From the NCBI RefSeq assembly GCF_009650215.1, contig NZ_CP045851.1, positions 1,825,001-1,889,000 of the forward strand: 64,000 nucleotides of DNA. Reading direction: 5' to 3'. A program made the position numbers and the translations under genes. The notes beneath the pieces were generated by a model. It had not been told where the DNA came from. It worked only from the letters and a program-made list of their open reading frames with translations, and ran no database searches. The stretch is from Actinomarinicola tropica (lineage in GTDB: Bacteria > Actinomycetota > Acidimicrobiia > Acidimicrobiales > SKKL01). Positions 1-10,986 of this stretch are shown here, one piece after another (positions within the stretch are counted from its first letter, which is position 1; each line of letters begins with the position of its first letter).

Positions 1-930
<930 letters not shown>

Positions 931-932
931 CT

Positions 933-950
933 CTCTCACATCTGTGAGAG
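933..950 (+). other. 23S-5S spacer stem, probable rRNA processing hairpin
   Basis: CTCTCACA and TGTGAGAG form a perfect 8-base inverted repeat just after the 23S 3' end. It sits where precursor cleavage normally occurs. No tRNA lies in the roughly 90-base 23S-5S spacer. Confidence 0.4.
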
Positions 951-1019
951 TGCACTGATGTTCGTGCTCGCTATGGAGTTCTCGAGAGCAGGCTGCCTCT
1001 GGCGCCGCTCTTGACAAGG

Positions 1020-1138
<119 letters not shown>

Positions 1139-1148
1139 TCGCACGTGA

Positions 1149-1172
1149 GAAGGGCCCCTTCGGGGGCCCTTC
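1149..1172 (+). terminator. Intrinsic terminator of the rrn operon
   Basis: GAAGGGCCCC and GGGGCCCTTC form a perfect 10-bp stem closed by a TTCG tetraloop, 11 bases after 5S. The following tract is only TTCG, as is common in GC-rich actinobacteria. Confidence 0.85.
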
Positions 1173-1227
1173 TTCGCGCGCCCCGGCACCGGCTTTCGCG
1201 CCTGACGGGACCGACACGCCGGTCCGA

Positions 1228-1233
1228 TAGCCT
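1228..1233 (+). promoter_or_regulatory. -10 element (TAGCCT), leaderless start for the TPR gene
   Basis: TAGCCT ends 7 bases before the ATG at 1241, and there is no Shine-Dalgarno sequence. Transcription would begin at or next to the start codon. A clear -35 is not visible. Confidence 0.5.
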
Positions 1234-1240
1234 CGCCCCC

Positions 1241-2311
1241 ATGGCTGAACGGAGTGAGTCCCCGAGCACCGGGCCCCGCGGGCGTCGATCGACGCCCGGT
1301 CGTGGCGGCCCCAAGGGGGGCGGCGCCGGCCGCAGCGGTCCGAAGGGCCCCCGACGCGGCGGAGCGCCGGGCGGCGACCGGCGCGGCGGAGCGCCGTCGT
1401 CGCGAGGCGGTCGCGGACCTGGCGGGCGTGACGAGGCGCCACGGTCGGAGCCGGCGGGCCCGCGCACCTGGGGCAGCCTGGCCCGCAAGGGCGCCGGCCG
1501 ACTCGGGGAGGATCGACGTGGTGCGGGGACGGCGGCCCCGTCCGGGCGCGCTCCCGAGGCCCACGAGGCCGAGGAGTGGATCGACGAGGGCCCGGTGCGT
1601 CGCGAGGCCACCAAGGCCGTCGGTCGCGGCGTTCGTGGCAGCCAGCCGGATCGTTCCCGGCGCGAGCGCCGGCCCCTCGAGGACGCCGAGATCGACGTCA
1701 CCGTGGCCGAGGCCAGCCGGGCCGTCGGACGGGACCGCGCCGGGCGGGTCGAGGCCCGCCTGAAGGAGGCGGCGAAGGCCTTCGACGGCGAGCGGTTCGC
1801 CGAGGCCCGCAAGATCCTCGCGCCGCTCGTCGACCAGGCCCCGAGCTCGGTCGCTCTGCGGGAGCTGAACGGCCTCACCCTCTACCGCCTCGGCCGCTGG
1901 AAGGCGGCCGCCGAGGAGCTCGAGGTGTTCCGGGAGCTCAGCGGCTCGACCGACCAGCACCCCGTGCTGGCCGACTGCTACCGCGCCCTGCGCCGGTGGG
2001 CCGACGTCGACGACCTCTGGGAGGAGCTGCGCGCCGCCTCCCCCTCGGCGGAGCTGGTCACCGAGGGCCGGATCGTCACCGCCGGCGCCCTGGCCGACCG
2101 GGATCGGCTGCCGGAGGCCATCGAGCTGCTCGACAAGGGCTTCCGGTGGCCGAAGCGGCCCCTCGTCCACCACCTGCGGCGCGGCTACGCCCTCGCCGAC
2201 CTCTACGAGCGAGCAGGCGACGTCCCCCGTGCTCGCTCGCTGTTCGCGCGCATCGCGGCGGCCGATCCCGACTTCGGCGACGTCGAGGCCCGGCGCGACG
2301 CCCTCGGCTGA
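1241..2311 (+). CDS. Tetratricopeptide-repeat protein with Arg/Gly-rich disordered N-terminus
   Basis: A protein of 356 residues. Residues 1 to about 160 are low complexity and rich in Arg, Gly, Pro and Ser, so probably disordered and very basic. From about residue 170 the sequence becomes helical and TPR-like, with repeated helix-turn-helix units to the end. By position ahead of the HAD and tlyA genes it matches M. tuberculosis Rv1691, also a TPR protein. The molecular role is unknown; the basic tail beside an rRNA operon might suggest RNA or ribosome contact, but that is speculation. The ATG is chosen because the -10 hexamer precedes it and no SD exists upstream. Confidence 0.8.
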   Translation: MAERSESPSTGPRGRRSTPGRGGPKGGGAGRSGPKGPRRGGAPGGDRRGGAPSSRGGRGPGGRDEAPRSEPAGPRTWGSLARKGAGRLGEDRRGAGTAAPSGRAPEAHEAEEWIDEGPVRREATKAVGRGVRGSQPDRSRRERRPLEDAEIDVTVAEASRAVGRDRAGRVEARLKEAAKAFDGERFAEARKILAPLVDQAPSSVALRELNGLTLYRLGRWKAAAEELEVFRELSGSTDQHPVLADCYRALRRWADVDDLWEELRAASPSAELVTEGRIVTAGALADRDRLPEAIELLDKGFRWPKRPLVHHLRRGYALADLYERAGDVPRARSLFARIAAADPDFGDVEARRDALG

Positions 2312-2354
2312 CGCGTCGAGCCGTCCCACGCCCAACCGGACCAGGAGGACCCCA

Positions 2355-3338
2355 GTGTTCCGAGCCGTCATGCTCGACCGCACCGACGACCACGTCGAGG
2401 CCACCATCCGCGAGCTGGACGACGTCGACCTGCCGGCCGGCGAGGTCACGATCGACGTGGAGTGGTCGACCGTCAACTACAAGGACGGGCTGGCCTACGC
2501 CGGTCGTCCCGGGGTGGTCGATCGCTACCCGATCGTGCCCGGCGTCGACCTCGCGGGCACGGTGCACAGCAGCGACGACCCGCGGTACGGCCCCGGCGAC
2601 AGGGTCACCGTCAACGGCTGTCGGATGGGGGAGCGGCACTGGGGCGGCCACGCCGAGCGTGCCCGGGTGCCCGCCGACTGGGTGGTGCGCCTGCCTGACG
2701 CCATCGACACCCGCACGGCCATGGCGATCGGGACCGCCGGGCTCACCTCGATGCTGTGCGTGCTCGCCCTCGAGCGTCACGGCCTGACGCCCGACGACGG
2801 CACGGTCGTCGTCACCGGCTCGTCCGGGGGCGTCGGGTCGGTGGCCATCAGCCTGCTGGCCCGTCGCGGGTTCCGGGTCGCGGCGGTCACGGGTCGCACC
2901 GAGGAGGAGCCCTACCTGCGTCGCATCGGGGCCGTCGAGGTGGTCGACCGGGCCGAGCTGGCGGGACCGGGCCGACCGCTGGCGTCGGAGCGCTGGGCCG
3001 GCGGCGTCGACGCCGTCGGCAGCCACACCCTCGCGAACGTCCTGTCGGCCACCGCCTACGGGGGCGTCGTCGCCGCGTGCGGCCTCGCCCAGGGCATGGA
3101 CCTGCCGGCGTCGGTGGCCCCCTTCATCCTCCGCGGGGTGACCCTCGTCGGTGTCGAATCCGTCGTCACCCCCCACGACCGGCGCGTCGCGGCGTGGGAC
3201 CGCCTCGCCACCGACATCGATCGCGACCTGCTCGAGACGATGGTGACCGAGGTGGGGCTCGGGGAGCTGCCCGACGTCACGGCCCGCATCCTCGAGGGCA
3301 AGGTGCGCGGACGCGTCGTCGTCGACGTCCGACGGTGA
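2355..3338 (+). CDS. MDR-family quinone oxidoreductase / acrylyl-CoA reductase-like (YhdH/AcuI)
   Basis: A 327-residue medium-chain dehydrogenase/reductase without structural zinc. The early motif VNYKDGLAY and the DLAGTV segment are typical of the YhdH/AcuI branch, which reduces acrylyl-CoA or related enones with NADPH. The nucleotide-binding glycine motif GSSGGVGSVA is near residue 155, followed by a TGR segment consistent with NADPH preference. The GTG start has AGGAGGA at 2343-2349; an ATG five codons later is the alternative. The family assignment is firm, but the exact substrate is not known. Confidence 0.88.
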   Translation: MFRAVMLDRTDDHVEATIRELDDVDLPAGEVTIDVEWSTVNYKDGLAYAGRPGVVDRYPIVPGVDLAGTVHSSDDPRYGPGDRVTVNGCRMGERHWGGHAERARVPADWVVRLPDAIDTRTAMAIGTAGLTSMLCVLALERHGLTPDDGTVVVTGSSGGVGSVAISLLARRGFRVAAVTGRTEEEPYLRRIGAVEVVDRAELAGPGRPLASERWAGGVDAVGSHTLANVLSATAYGGVVAACGLAQGMDLPASVAPFILRGVTLVGVESVVTPHDRRVAAWDRLATDIDRDLLETMVTEVGLGELPDVTARILEGKVRGRVVVDVRR

Positions 3339-3426
3339 GCGTCACACCCCCTGCGTAGCCTGGATCTCGGCTTCCCCCTCCTGCCCTCCGGTGCGCCGCG
3401 CGCACGCCCTCGCAAGGAGATCCCGG

Positions 3427-3792
3427 ATGCCCACCACCCCTGCTGTCCCGCAGCCTCTGAACGTCGCCGTCCTCTGCGGCACGCTGTCGAGCGACCCAGT
3501 GGCACGCACCCTGCCCTCGGGTGACGTGCTGCACGCCCTCGAGATCACGGTCCGCGTGCTCGACCAGCCCGCCGACACCGTCCCCGTCGTCACCGCCACG
3601 CTGCCGAGCGGCGTCGCCGCCGGGTCCGAGGTCCTCGTCGTCGGGCGGGTGCGGCGTCGCTTCTTCCGGGCCGGCAGCAGCACCGCCAGTCGCACCGAGG
3701 TGGTCGCCGAGCGGGTGGTCCCGACGGGGCGACGGGCGGCGGCGCGCCGCGTCGTGGAGGGCATCGCCCAGCGCCTGGTCGAGGCCGGGTGA
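3427..3792 (+). CDS. Single-stranded DNA-binding protein-like OB-fold protein
   Basis: A 121-residue protein resembling the SSB OB-fold: an early NVAVLCGTLSSDP strand, a central beta-hairpin, and VLVVGRVRRRFFR followed by a Ser/Thr-rich turn. It lacks the acidic C-terminal tail of canonical replication SSB, so it is probably an accessory paralogue. The ATG is preceded by AAGGAGA at 3414-3420. An upstream in-frame start at 3391 is less likely. It stands alone between the oxidoreductase and korA. Confidence 0.72.
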   Translation: MPTTPAVPQPLNVAVLCGTLSSDPVARTLPSGDVLHALEITVRVLDQPADTVPVVTATLPSGVAAGSEVLVVGRVRRRFFRAGSSTASRTEVVAERVVPTGRRAAARRVVEGIAQRLVEAG

Positions 3793-3884
3793 CGGCGACC
3801 GCTCAGGTCGGCGCCCGAGGTCGTCGATGCCCTCGGGAGACCGCCACGCCGCTCGACCTGTGGGTAGGGTGGCCGAGGGGACAG

Positions 3885-3913
3885 TTGACACCACGTCTGC
3901 TCGACGACACGAC
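3885..3913 (+). promoter_or_regulatory. Possible korA promoter
   Basis: A perfect -35 hexamer TTGACA lies at 3885-3890, but at 17 bases spacing the -10 would be the weak CACGAC at 3908-3913. An alternative -10, TAGGGT, lies at 3865-3870. Either fits the 133-base gap before korA, whose start has its own SD. The choice is uncertain. Confidence 0.3.
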
Positions 3914-3925
3914 AAGGGGGAGCGC

Positions 3926-5792
<1,867 letters not shown>

Positions 5793-5800
<8 letters not shown>

Positions 5801-6809
5801 CGTGCAACCCACCACCAAGAAGGACTGGGCCAGCGACCAGGAGGTCCGCTGGTGCCCCGGGTGCGGCGACTACTCGATCCTCACCGCGGTGCAGATGCTG
5901 ATGCCCGACCTCGGCGTGAGTCGGGAGAACACCGTGTTCATCTCCGGGATCGGCTGCGCCGCGCGGTTCCCGTACTACATGAACACCTACGGGATGCACT
6001 CGATCCACGGGCGCGCCCCGGCGATCGCCACCGGCCTGGCCATGGCCCGCCCCGACCTCGACGTCTGGGTGATCGGGGGCGACGGCGACCTGCTGTCGAT
6101 CGGTGGCAACCACCTGATCCACGCGCTCCGCCGCAACGTGAACCTGACGATCCTCCTGTTCAACAACCAGATCTACGGCCTCACCAAGGGCCAGTACTCG
6201 CCGACGAGCGAGGTCGGGAAGGTCACCAAGTCCACGCCGTTCGGGTCCCTCGACGCCCCGTTCAACCCGATCGCGCTGGCGCTCGGCGCCAACGCCAGCT
6301 TCGTCGCCCGCACCCACGACATGGACCGCCAGCACATGCAGGCGACGTTCCGCCGGGCCCACGACCACAAGGGTGCCGCGCTGGTCGAGATCTACCAGAA
6401 CTGCAACGTGTTCAACAACGGCGCGTTCGACACCATCACCTCGAAGTCGAACCGCGACTCGATGCTCATCCCGCTCCGCCACGGCGAACCCCTGCGGTTC
6501 GGAGCCGACGGCGAGAAGGGGGTCATCATCGGCGACGACGGCCGCGCCCAGGTCGCCGACGTCGCCGAGGTCGGCGAGGACCGCATCGTCGTGCACGACG
6601 AGCGCGCCCCGTCGGCGTCGATGGCGTTCAACCTCGCCCAGCTGGCGGCGGGCCCGCACGAGCCGACCCCTGTCGGTGTGTTCCGGGCCGTGGAGCGCGC
6701 CGAGTACACCGAGTCCACCGACCAGCAGCTCGCCCGGGCCCTGGCCGAGCAGGGGCCGGCCGACCTCGCGGGCCTGCTGCGCTCGGGCGCCACGTGGGAG
6801 ATCGGCTGA
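5793..6809 (+). CDS. korB: 2-oxoacid:ferredoxin oxidoreductase, beta subunit
   Basis: A 338-residue thiamine-diphosphate-binding partner of KorA. The signature WCPGCGDY is at residues 20-27, GIGCAARFPYY follows, and the TPP/Mg motif begins at GGDGDLLSIGGN near residue 95. An NNQIYGLTKGQYSPTS stretch lies just after and is typical of KorB. There are no four-cysteine ferredoxin motifs, so the Fe-S cluster is the single one coordinated by scattered cysteines, as in this two-subunit type. It starts with GTG inside the end of korA. The gene ends 24 bases before a convergent gene, with no terminator visible. Confidence 0.93.
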
Positions 6810-6833
6810 TCCCGCCGGCCTGACGCCCCCGCC

Positions 6834-8030
6834 TCAGTCCAGGCTGCGGAACACCTGGCCGGTGCGGGGCTTGGGGTGGAAGAAGGTCGACTTGGGCGGC
6901 ATGCGCTCGCCGCCGTCGGCGGTGGCGGCGATCGCCTCCACCGACACAGGGCGCACCAGCACGCCGATCTGGGCCCGGCCGGCGCGCACCGCGTCGGCCA
7001 CCTCGTCGACCCCGTGCTGGTACCGCAGCTCGTGGGGCGGGAGGGCGGTGAGCGCGGCGTCGAGCCGGCTGGTGTCGAGGTCCCGCACGCCGTCGAACGC
7101 GCCCGGCCGGGGCCGCAGCTCCCGGGCCCGGTCCGGCTCGACCAGCACGAGCACCCCGCGCTCGATCATGTGGTCGAGCGTGCCGGCGTCGAGCGCCACC
7201 TCGTCGCCGACCTCGAACCACGGGTCGAGCGCCGCCGCGACGTCGGTCCCGTCCGGCAGCCCGTCGACCAGCCGGTGGATCGGCAGCACGGTGAGCTCGT
7301 CGGCGACCAGCTCCACCACGTAGACCATCGCCGCCTCGGCTGGCCCGGCGTCGCCGCCGCCCTCGGCGCGCCGCTCGTCCCGGTAGGCGACCGATGTCTC
7401 GTAGCGGTGGTGCCCGTCGGCGATGACGACGGGGTGGGCGCCCACGGCATCACGGATGCCGCGGATCCGCTCGGGGTCGTCGATGACCCAGAGGGCGTGC
7501 TCGACCCCGTCGTCGTCGACCCACGTCGGGTCCTCGGGGCCTGGCTCGCCGACCAGCGATGTCACGCCCGCCGCCGGCGTCAGCCCCCAGATGCTCGACA
7601 GGTTCATGCGGCACGACCGGAGCATCTCGAGGCGGTCGCTCTTTGCCTTCGGCGTGGTGTGCTCGTGGGGGAGGATCCCGCCCTCGCCGGGGCGCGAGAG
7701 CGTCAGCTCGCCGATGACGCCGGTGGTGTGCCGATGCCGGCCGGCGGGATCGGTGAACGACATGCGGTAGCCGTAGAACACGGGGGCGTCGTCGCGCACC
7801 AGCACGCCGTCCTCGAGCCACCGGTGCACGAGATCGCACGCGACCTCGTAGCGGGAGCGGGCGCCGTCGTCGACGGGGAGGTCGACGTGGACCGCGTTGT
7901 GCGGGTGGCGGGCGGCGAGCCGGGAGCGGAGGGCCTCGTCGATCACGTCGTAGGGCGGGGCGGTGACCTCGGCCAGCGACTCCCGGCGGGTGTCGAAGCG
8001 GATCCCGGCGAACGGCGAGAACTCAGGCAT
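6834..8030 (-). CDS. DUF1015 family protein
   Basis: A 398-residue protein with the DUF1015 hallmark APPYDVI near residue 30 and conserved downstream segments GILPHEHT and IADGHHRYET. The family is widespread and of unknown biochemical function; some members are annotated as putative kinases or serine-metabolism proteins without proof. It has no signal peptide or membrane segment and is probably cytosolic. The ATG at 8030 follows an AGGATGAGGTG purine-rich stretch. It stands alone on the minus strand, divergent from the HAD gene that begins 63 bases away. Confidence 0.85.
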   Translation of the reverse strand: MPEFSPFAGIRFDTRRESLAEVTAPPYDVIDEALRSRLAARHPHNAVHVDLPVDDGARSRYEVACDLVHRWLEDGVLVRDDAPVFYGYRMSFTDPAGRHRHTTGVIGELTLSRPGEGGILPHEHTTPKAKSDRLEMLRSCRMNLSSIWGLTPAAGVTSLVGEPGPEDPTWVDDDGVEHALWVIDDPERIRGIRDAVGAHPVVIADGHHRYETSVAYRDERRAEGGGDAGPAEAAMVYVVELVADELTVLPIHRLVDGLPDGTDVAAALDPWFEVGDEVALDAGTLDHMIERGVLVLVEPDRARELRPRPGAFDGVRDLDTSRLDAALTALPPHELRYQHGVDEVADAVRAGRAQIGVLVRPVSVEAIAATADGGERMPPKSTFFHPKPRTGQVFRSLD

Positions 8031-8093
8031 CACCTCATCCTGGCAGAACGACCGGGGCGCCACGCCGCCCGTGGCGTCTGCCAGCATGGGCCG

Positions 8094-8843
8094 ATGGGCT
8101 GGGTGATCGACCTCGACGGCGTGATGTGGTTGGCCCACGAGCCGATCGCGGGGTCGGCCGAGGCGGTCGACGCGCTGCTCGCCGCCGGCGAGGACGTCGT
8201 GTTCGTCACGAACAACTCGTCGTCGCCGGTCGTGGCGGTCGAGGAGCGCCTGGTGGCCCAGGGCGTCGCGGCCCGGGGACGGGTCCTCACCTCGGCGATG
8301 GCGGGCGCCCGGCTGGTCGAGCCGGGGGAGCGGGCCCTCGTCTGCGCCGGGCCGGGCGTGGTGGAGGCGCTGGGTGAGCGGGGCGTCGAGATGGTCGTCG
8401 AGCCCGAGGGGGTCGACGTGGTCGTCGTCGGGTTGACGAGGGACCTCAGCTACGACCTGCTGTCGCGCGCCACGCTGGCCGTGCGGGCCGGGGCGCGCCT
8501 CGTCGCCACGAACGACGACGCGACCTACCCGACCCCGTCGGGCCAGCTGCCGGGCGGCGGCGCGATCCTCGCCGCCCTCGTCACGGCCACCGGCGCCGCG
8601 CCGGTCGTCGCCGGCAAGCCGCATCCGCCGATGGTCGATCTGGTGAGGGAGCGCCTCGGTGCCGACGGGGTCGTCGTCGGTGACCGCCCCGACACCGACG
8701 GTCGCATCGCCCGGGCGCTCGGCTTCGAGTTCGCGCTCGTGCTGACGGGCGTCACCGGCGCGGGCGACCTGCCCGTCGATCCGGCCCCCGACGTCGTCGC
8801 CGACGACCTGGCCGCGGTCGTCGACCAGATGGTGCGACGATGA
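8094..8843 (+). CDS. HAD-IIA family sugar-phosphatase (NagD/phosphoglycolate-phosphatase-like)
   Basis: A 249-residue HAD superfamily hydrolase of class IIA. Motif I is DLDGVMW with the nucleophile at residue 6; motif II is FVTNNSSS; the conserved Lys motif is AGKPHPPM; motif IV is VVGDRPDTDGRIA. The family removes phosphate from small sugar or glycerol phosphates. The position just before tlyA matches Rv1692 of M. tuberculosis, reported as a glycerol-3-phosphate phosphatase, so that substrate is plausible but inferred. A CAGCAT hexamer ends 6 bases before the ATG, and there is no SD. Confidence 0.88.
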   Translation: MGWVIDLDGVMWLAHEPIAGSAEAVDALLAAGEDVVFVTNNSSSPVVAVEERLVAQGVAARGRVLTSAMAGARLVEPGERALVCAGPGVVEALGERGVEMVVEPEGVDVVVVGLTRDLSYDLLSRATLAVRAGARLVATNDDATYPTPSGQLPGGGAILAALVTATGAAPVVAGKPHPPMVDLVRERLGADGVVVGDRPDTDGRIARALGFEFALVLTGVTGAGDLPVDPAPDVVADDLAAVVDQMVRR

Positions 8844-8879
8844 TCCGGTTGCGAGCCGCCCGCGACCGAGTGCTAACTG

Positions 8880-8909
8880 TTGCAAGCATATGCTTGCTGG
8901 CGTTACCCT
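8880..8909 (+). promoter_or_regulatory. Promoter of the coiled-coil gene: -35 TTGCAA, -10 TACCCT
   Basis: TTGCAA (8880-8885) and TACCCT (8904-8909) are separated by 18 bases. The -10 ends 6 bases before the ATG at 8916, so the transcript is probably leaderless. A perfect palindrome fills most of the spacer. Confidence 0.6.
8882..8897. promoter_or_regulatory. Perfect 16-bp palindrome, candidate operator
   Basis: GCAAGCATATGCTTGC equals its own reverse complement. It overlaps the -35 and most of the -35/-10 spacer of the gene at 8916, which is the classic place for a repressor dimer to block RNA polymerase. The binding protein is unknown. Confidence 0.55.
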
Positions 8910-8915
8910 GATGGC

Positions 8916-9281
8916 ATGACCAACCTCCCCACCCTCATCACCAGCGCCCCCGAGCGGGCCCAGCACCTCGTCGACCTCACCGTCGACACCGCCCAGACCG
9001 CCGCGTCCCGCGTCGAGCGGTCCGCCGGCGCCGTCGTCACCGAGCTGCGTGAGCGGGTCGACGCCGGCCGCGAGCGCCTGCTCGTCGACGTCGAGCGCGC
9101 CCGGGCCACCCTCGATGCCCGCGTCCGCCCCCACACGCCGGCCTCCCGTGCCGAGGTCGCCGCCCTCGAGGCCCGGCTGGCGGAGGTCGAGGCCCGCGCC
9201 GCGCGGGCCACGCGCAGCTCGACCGCCAAGAGCACCCGGGCGAAGAAGACCACCACCAGCTCCCGCACGACGAAGGACTGA
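8916..9281 (+). CDS. Coiled-coil protein with basic Lys/Thr tail (unknown function)
   Basis: A 121-residue protein I cannot name. Residues 15 to about 95 form one long amphipathic helix rich in Glu, Arg, Ala and Val (phasin- or apolipoprotein-like). The last 25 residues are a Ser/Thr/Lys/Arg tail resembling those of HBHA or histone-like proteins of actinobacteria. There is no signal peptide. It is driven by a leaderless promoter with a palindromic operator and lies directly before tlyA. It could be a granule-, membrane- or nucleic-acid-associated structural protein; none of these is shown by the sequence. Confidence 0.65.
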   Translation: MTNLPTLITSAPERAQHLVDLTVDTAQTAASRVERSAGAVVTELRERVDAGRERLLVDVERARATLDARVRPHTPASRAEVAALEARLAEVEARAARATRSSTAKSTRAKKTTTSSRTTKD

Positions 9282-9285
9282 CCCC

Positions 9286-10101
9286 ACGGCGGCGCGACGG
9301 CGGCTCGACGCCGAGCTGGTGCGGCGGGGCCTCGCCCCCTCACGGGAGCGGGCACGAGAGGCCATCCGCTCGGGCCGCGTGCGCGTCGGCGGCGCGCCGG
9401 CCGACAAGCCGGCGCGCCTGGTCGCCCCCGACGAGCCGCTGGAGGTGGTCGGGCCACCCCCGCGCTACGTCGGGCGGGGCGGCGAGAAGCTCGCCGGTGC
9501 GCTCGACCGGTTCGACGTCCACGTCGCCGGGCAGCGCGCCGTCGACTGCGGGGCGTCCACCGGCGGCTTCACCGACTGCCTGCTGCAGGCCGGCGCCGCC
9601 GAGGTCGTCGCCATCGACGTCGGCTACGGGCAGCTGCACGAGAAGCTCCGGGCCGACGAGCGGGTCCGCAACCTCGAGCGCACCACGATCCGTGGGATCG
9701 ACCCCGACGTGGTGGGCGGACCGGCGCCCCTCGTCGTCGGCGACCTGTCGTTCATCTCGCTGCGCACGGTCGCCGACGACCTGCTGGCGCTGCTGGCACC
9801 CGGGGGCGATCTCGTCCTGCTCGTGAAGCCGCAGTTCGAAGCCGGGCGGGAGGAGGCGTCGCGAGGACGGGGCATCATCTCCGATCCCGAGGTGTGGCGG
9901 CGGGTGCTCGGCGAGGTCCGTGACGCGCTCTCGGCCCGAGGAGCAGCCATCATGGGGGCCATGTGCTCGCCCCTCGTCGGCGCCGACGGCAACGTCGAGT
10001 TCCTGGTCCACGCGGTCGCCCCCTCCGAGGGTGCGGCGCGCACCGGCAGCGACGACGTCCTCGACGCCGCCGTGGCCGAGGCCCGGGCCCGGCGGAGCTG
10101 A
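9286..10101 (+). CDS. tlyA: TlyA family rRNA 2'-O-methyltransferase, apparent ACG start
   Basis: The protein carries an N-terminal S4 RNA-binding domain (LDAELVRRGLAPSRE) and an FtsJ-like SAM methyltransferase domain (VDCGASTGGFTDCLLQAGA near residue 85). M. tuberculosis TlyA methylates ribose 2'-OH groups of C1409 in 16S and C1920 in 23S rRNA and affects capreomycin sensitivity. No ATG, GTG or TTG exists in frame where homologues begin. An ACG at 9286, reading (M)AARRRLDAEL, gives 271 residues, close to the 268 of Rv1694, and AAGGA lies 8 bases upstream. The first standard start, GTG at 9319, would cut into the S4 domain. Function is secure; the start is a proposal. Confidence 0.9.
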   Translation, partial: TAARRRLDAELVRRGLAPSRERAREAIRSGRVRVGGAPADKPARLVAPDEPLEVVGPPPRYVGRGGEKLAGALDRFDVHVAGQRAVDCGASTGGFTDCLLQAGAAEVVAIDVGYGQLHEKLRADERVRNLERTTIRGIDPDVVGGPAPLVVGDLSFISLRTVADDLLALLAPGGDLVLLVKPQFEAGREEASRGRGIISDPEVWRRVLGEVRDALSARGAAIMGAMCSPLVGADGNVEFLVHAVAPSEGAARTGSDDVLDAAVAEARARRS

Positions 10102-10103
10102 GC

Positions 10104-10961
10104 GTGCCCGTCGTCGGCCTCGTCCTGCACCAGGAACGCCCTCTCGCCCGCACCCTGGCCCACGAGGTCTCGGCCTGGCTCACCGACCAGGGCCACGAGG
10201 TCCGTCTCACCACCGAGGACGCCGCGCTCGTCGGGGCGAGCTCCGGCGTCGAACCGGGCGACTTCGGCACCGGGCTCGACCTCGCGCTGAGCCTCGGAGG
10301 CGACGGCACGATGCTGCGCACGGTGCGCATGACATGTGCGTGTGACGTCGACGTGCTCGGGGTGAACGTCGGCGACATGGGCTACCTCACCGAGGTGGAG
10401 CCGCCTCGGGTGATCGACGCGCTCGAGCGCTACTTCGCCGGCGACTTCGGCCTCGAGCACCGCATGCTCCTGGCGGTCACGGTGCACGTCGACGGCGCCG
10501 AGCAGCCGTCGCTCACCGAGTACGCGCTGAACGAGGCCGTGGTGGAGAAGACCGCGGCGGGCCACACGGTGCGCCTCGGCGTGGCGCTCGACGGCGACGA
10601 GTTCACGACCTACGCGACCGACGGGTTGATCGTGGCCACCCCGACCGGATCGACGGCGTACGCCTTCTCGGCCCGTGGGCCGATCGTCGATCCCACCCAC
10701 CGGGCGCTCCTGCTGACGCCGGTCGCGCCCCACATGCTGTTCGACCGCACGCTCGTGCTGGAGCCGAGCACCGAGGTCGGGATCACGGTGCGCGGCCACC
10801 GCACGGCGAGCCTGGCCGTCGACGGGCGCCCCACGGGGATGCTCGGCGACGGCGACGTCGTGCGCTGCCGGGCCTCGCACCACCAGGCGCGCCTGGTGAC
10901 CTTCGGACCTCGCGAGTTCCACCGGATCCTGAAGTCGAAGTTCGGCCTGAACGACCGATGA
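10104..10961 (+). CDS. nadK: NAD kinase
   Basis: A 285-residue NAD+ kinase (ATP or polyphosphate dependent) making NADP+. The GGDGTML motif lies near residue 65, NVGDMGYLTEV follows, and the substrate-binding block ATPTGSTAYAFSARGPIV is in the C-terminal half. It starts with GTG two bases after the tlyA stop and sits between tlyA and recN exactly as ppnK does in M. tuberculosis (Rv1695). Cytosolic. Confidence 0.96.
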   Translation: MPVVGLVLHQERPLARTLAHEVSAWLTDQGHEVRLTTEDAALVGASSGVEPGDFGTGLDLALSLGGDGTMLRTVRMTCACDVDVLGVNVGDMGYLTEVEPPRVIDALERYFAGDFGLEHRMLLAVTVHVDGAEQPSLTEYALNEAVVEKTAAGHTVRLGVALDGDEFTTYATDGLIVATPTGSTAYAFSARGPIVDPTHRALLLTPVAPHMLFDRTLVLEPSTEVGITVRGHRTASLAVDGRPTGMLGDGDVVRCRASHHQARLVTFGPREFHRILKSKFGLNDR

Positions 10962-10986
10962 CGACGAGGTCGCGGGGGCGGGCGCG

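Noticed and set aside
6834-9407. Very long minus-strand reading frame (857 codons) spanning several genes
   Set aside because: Only the part from 8030 has a protein family (DUF1015). The rest is antisense to the clearly real HAD and coiled-coil genes and reflects the lack of stop codons in GC-rich DNA.
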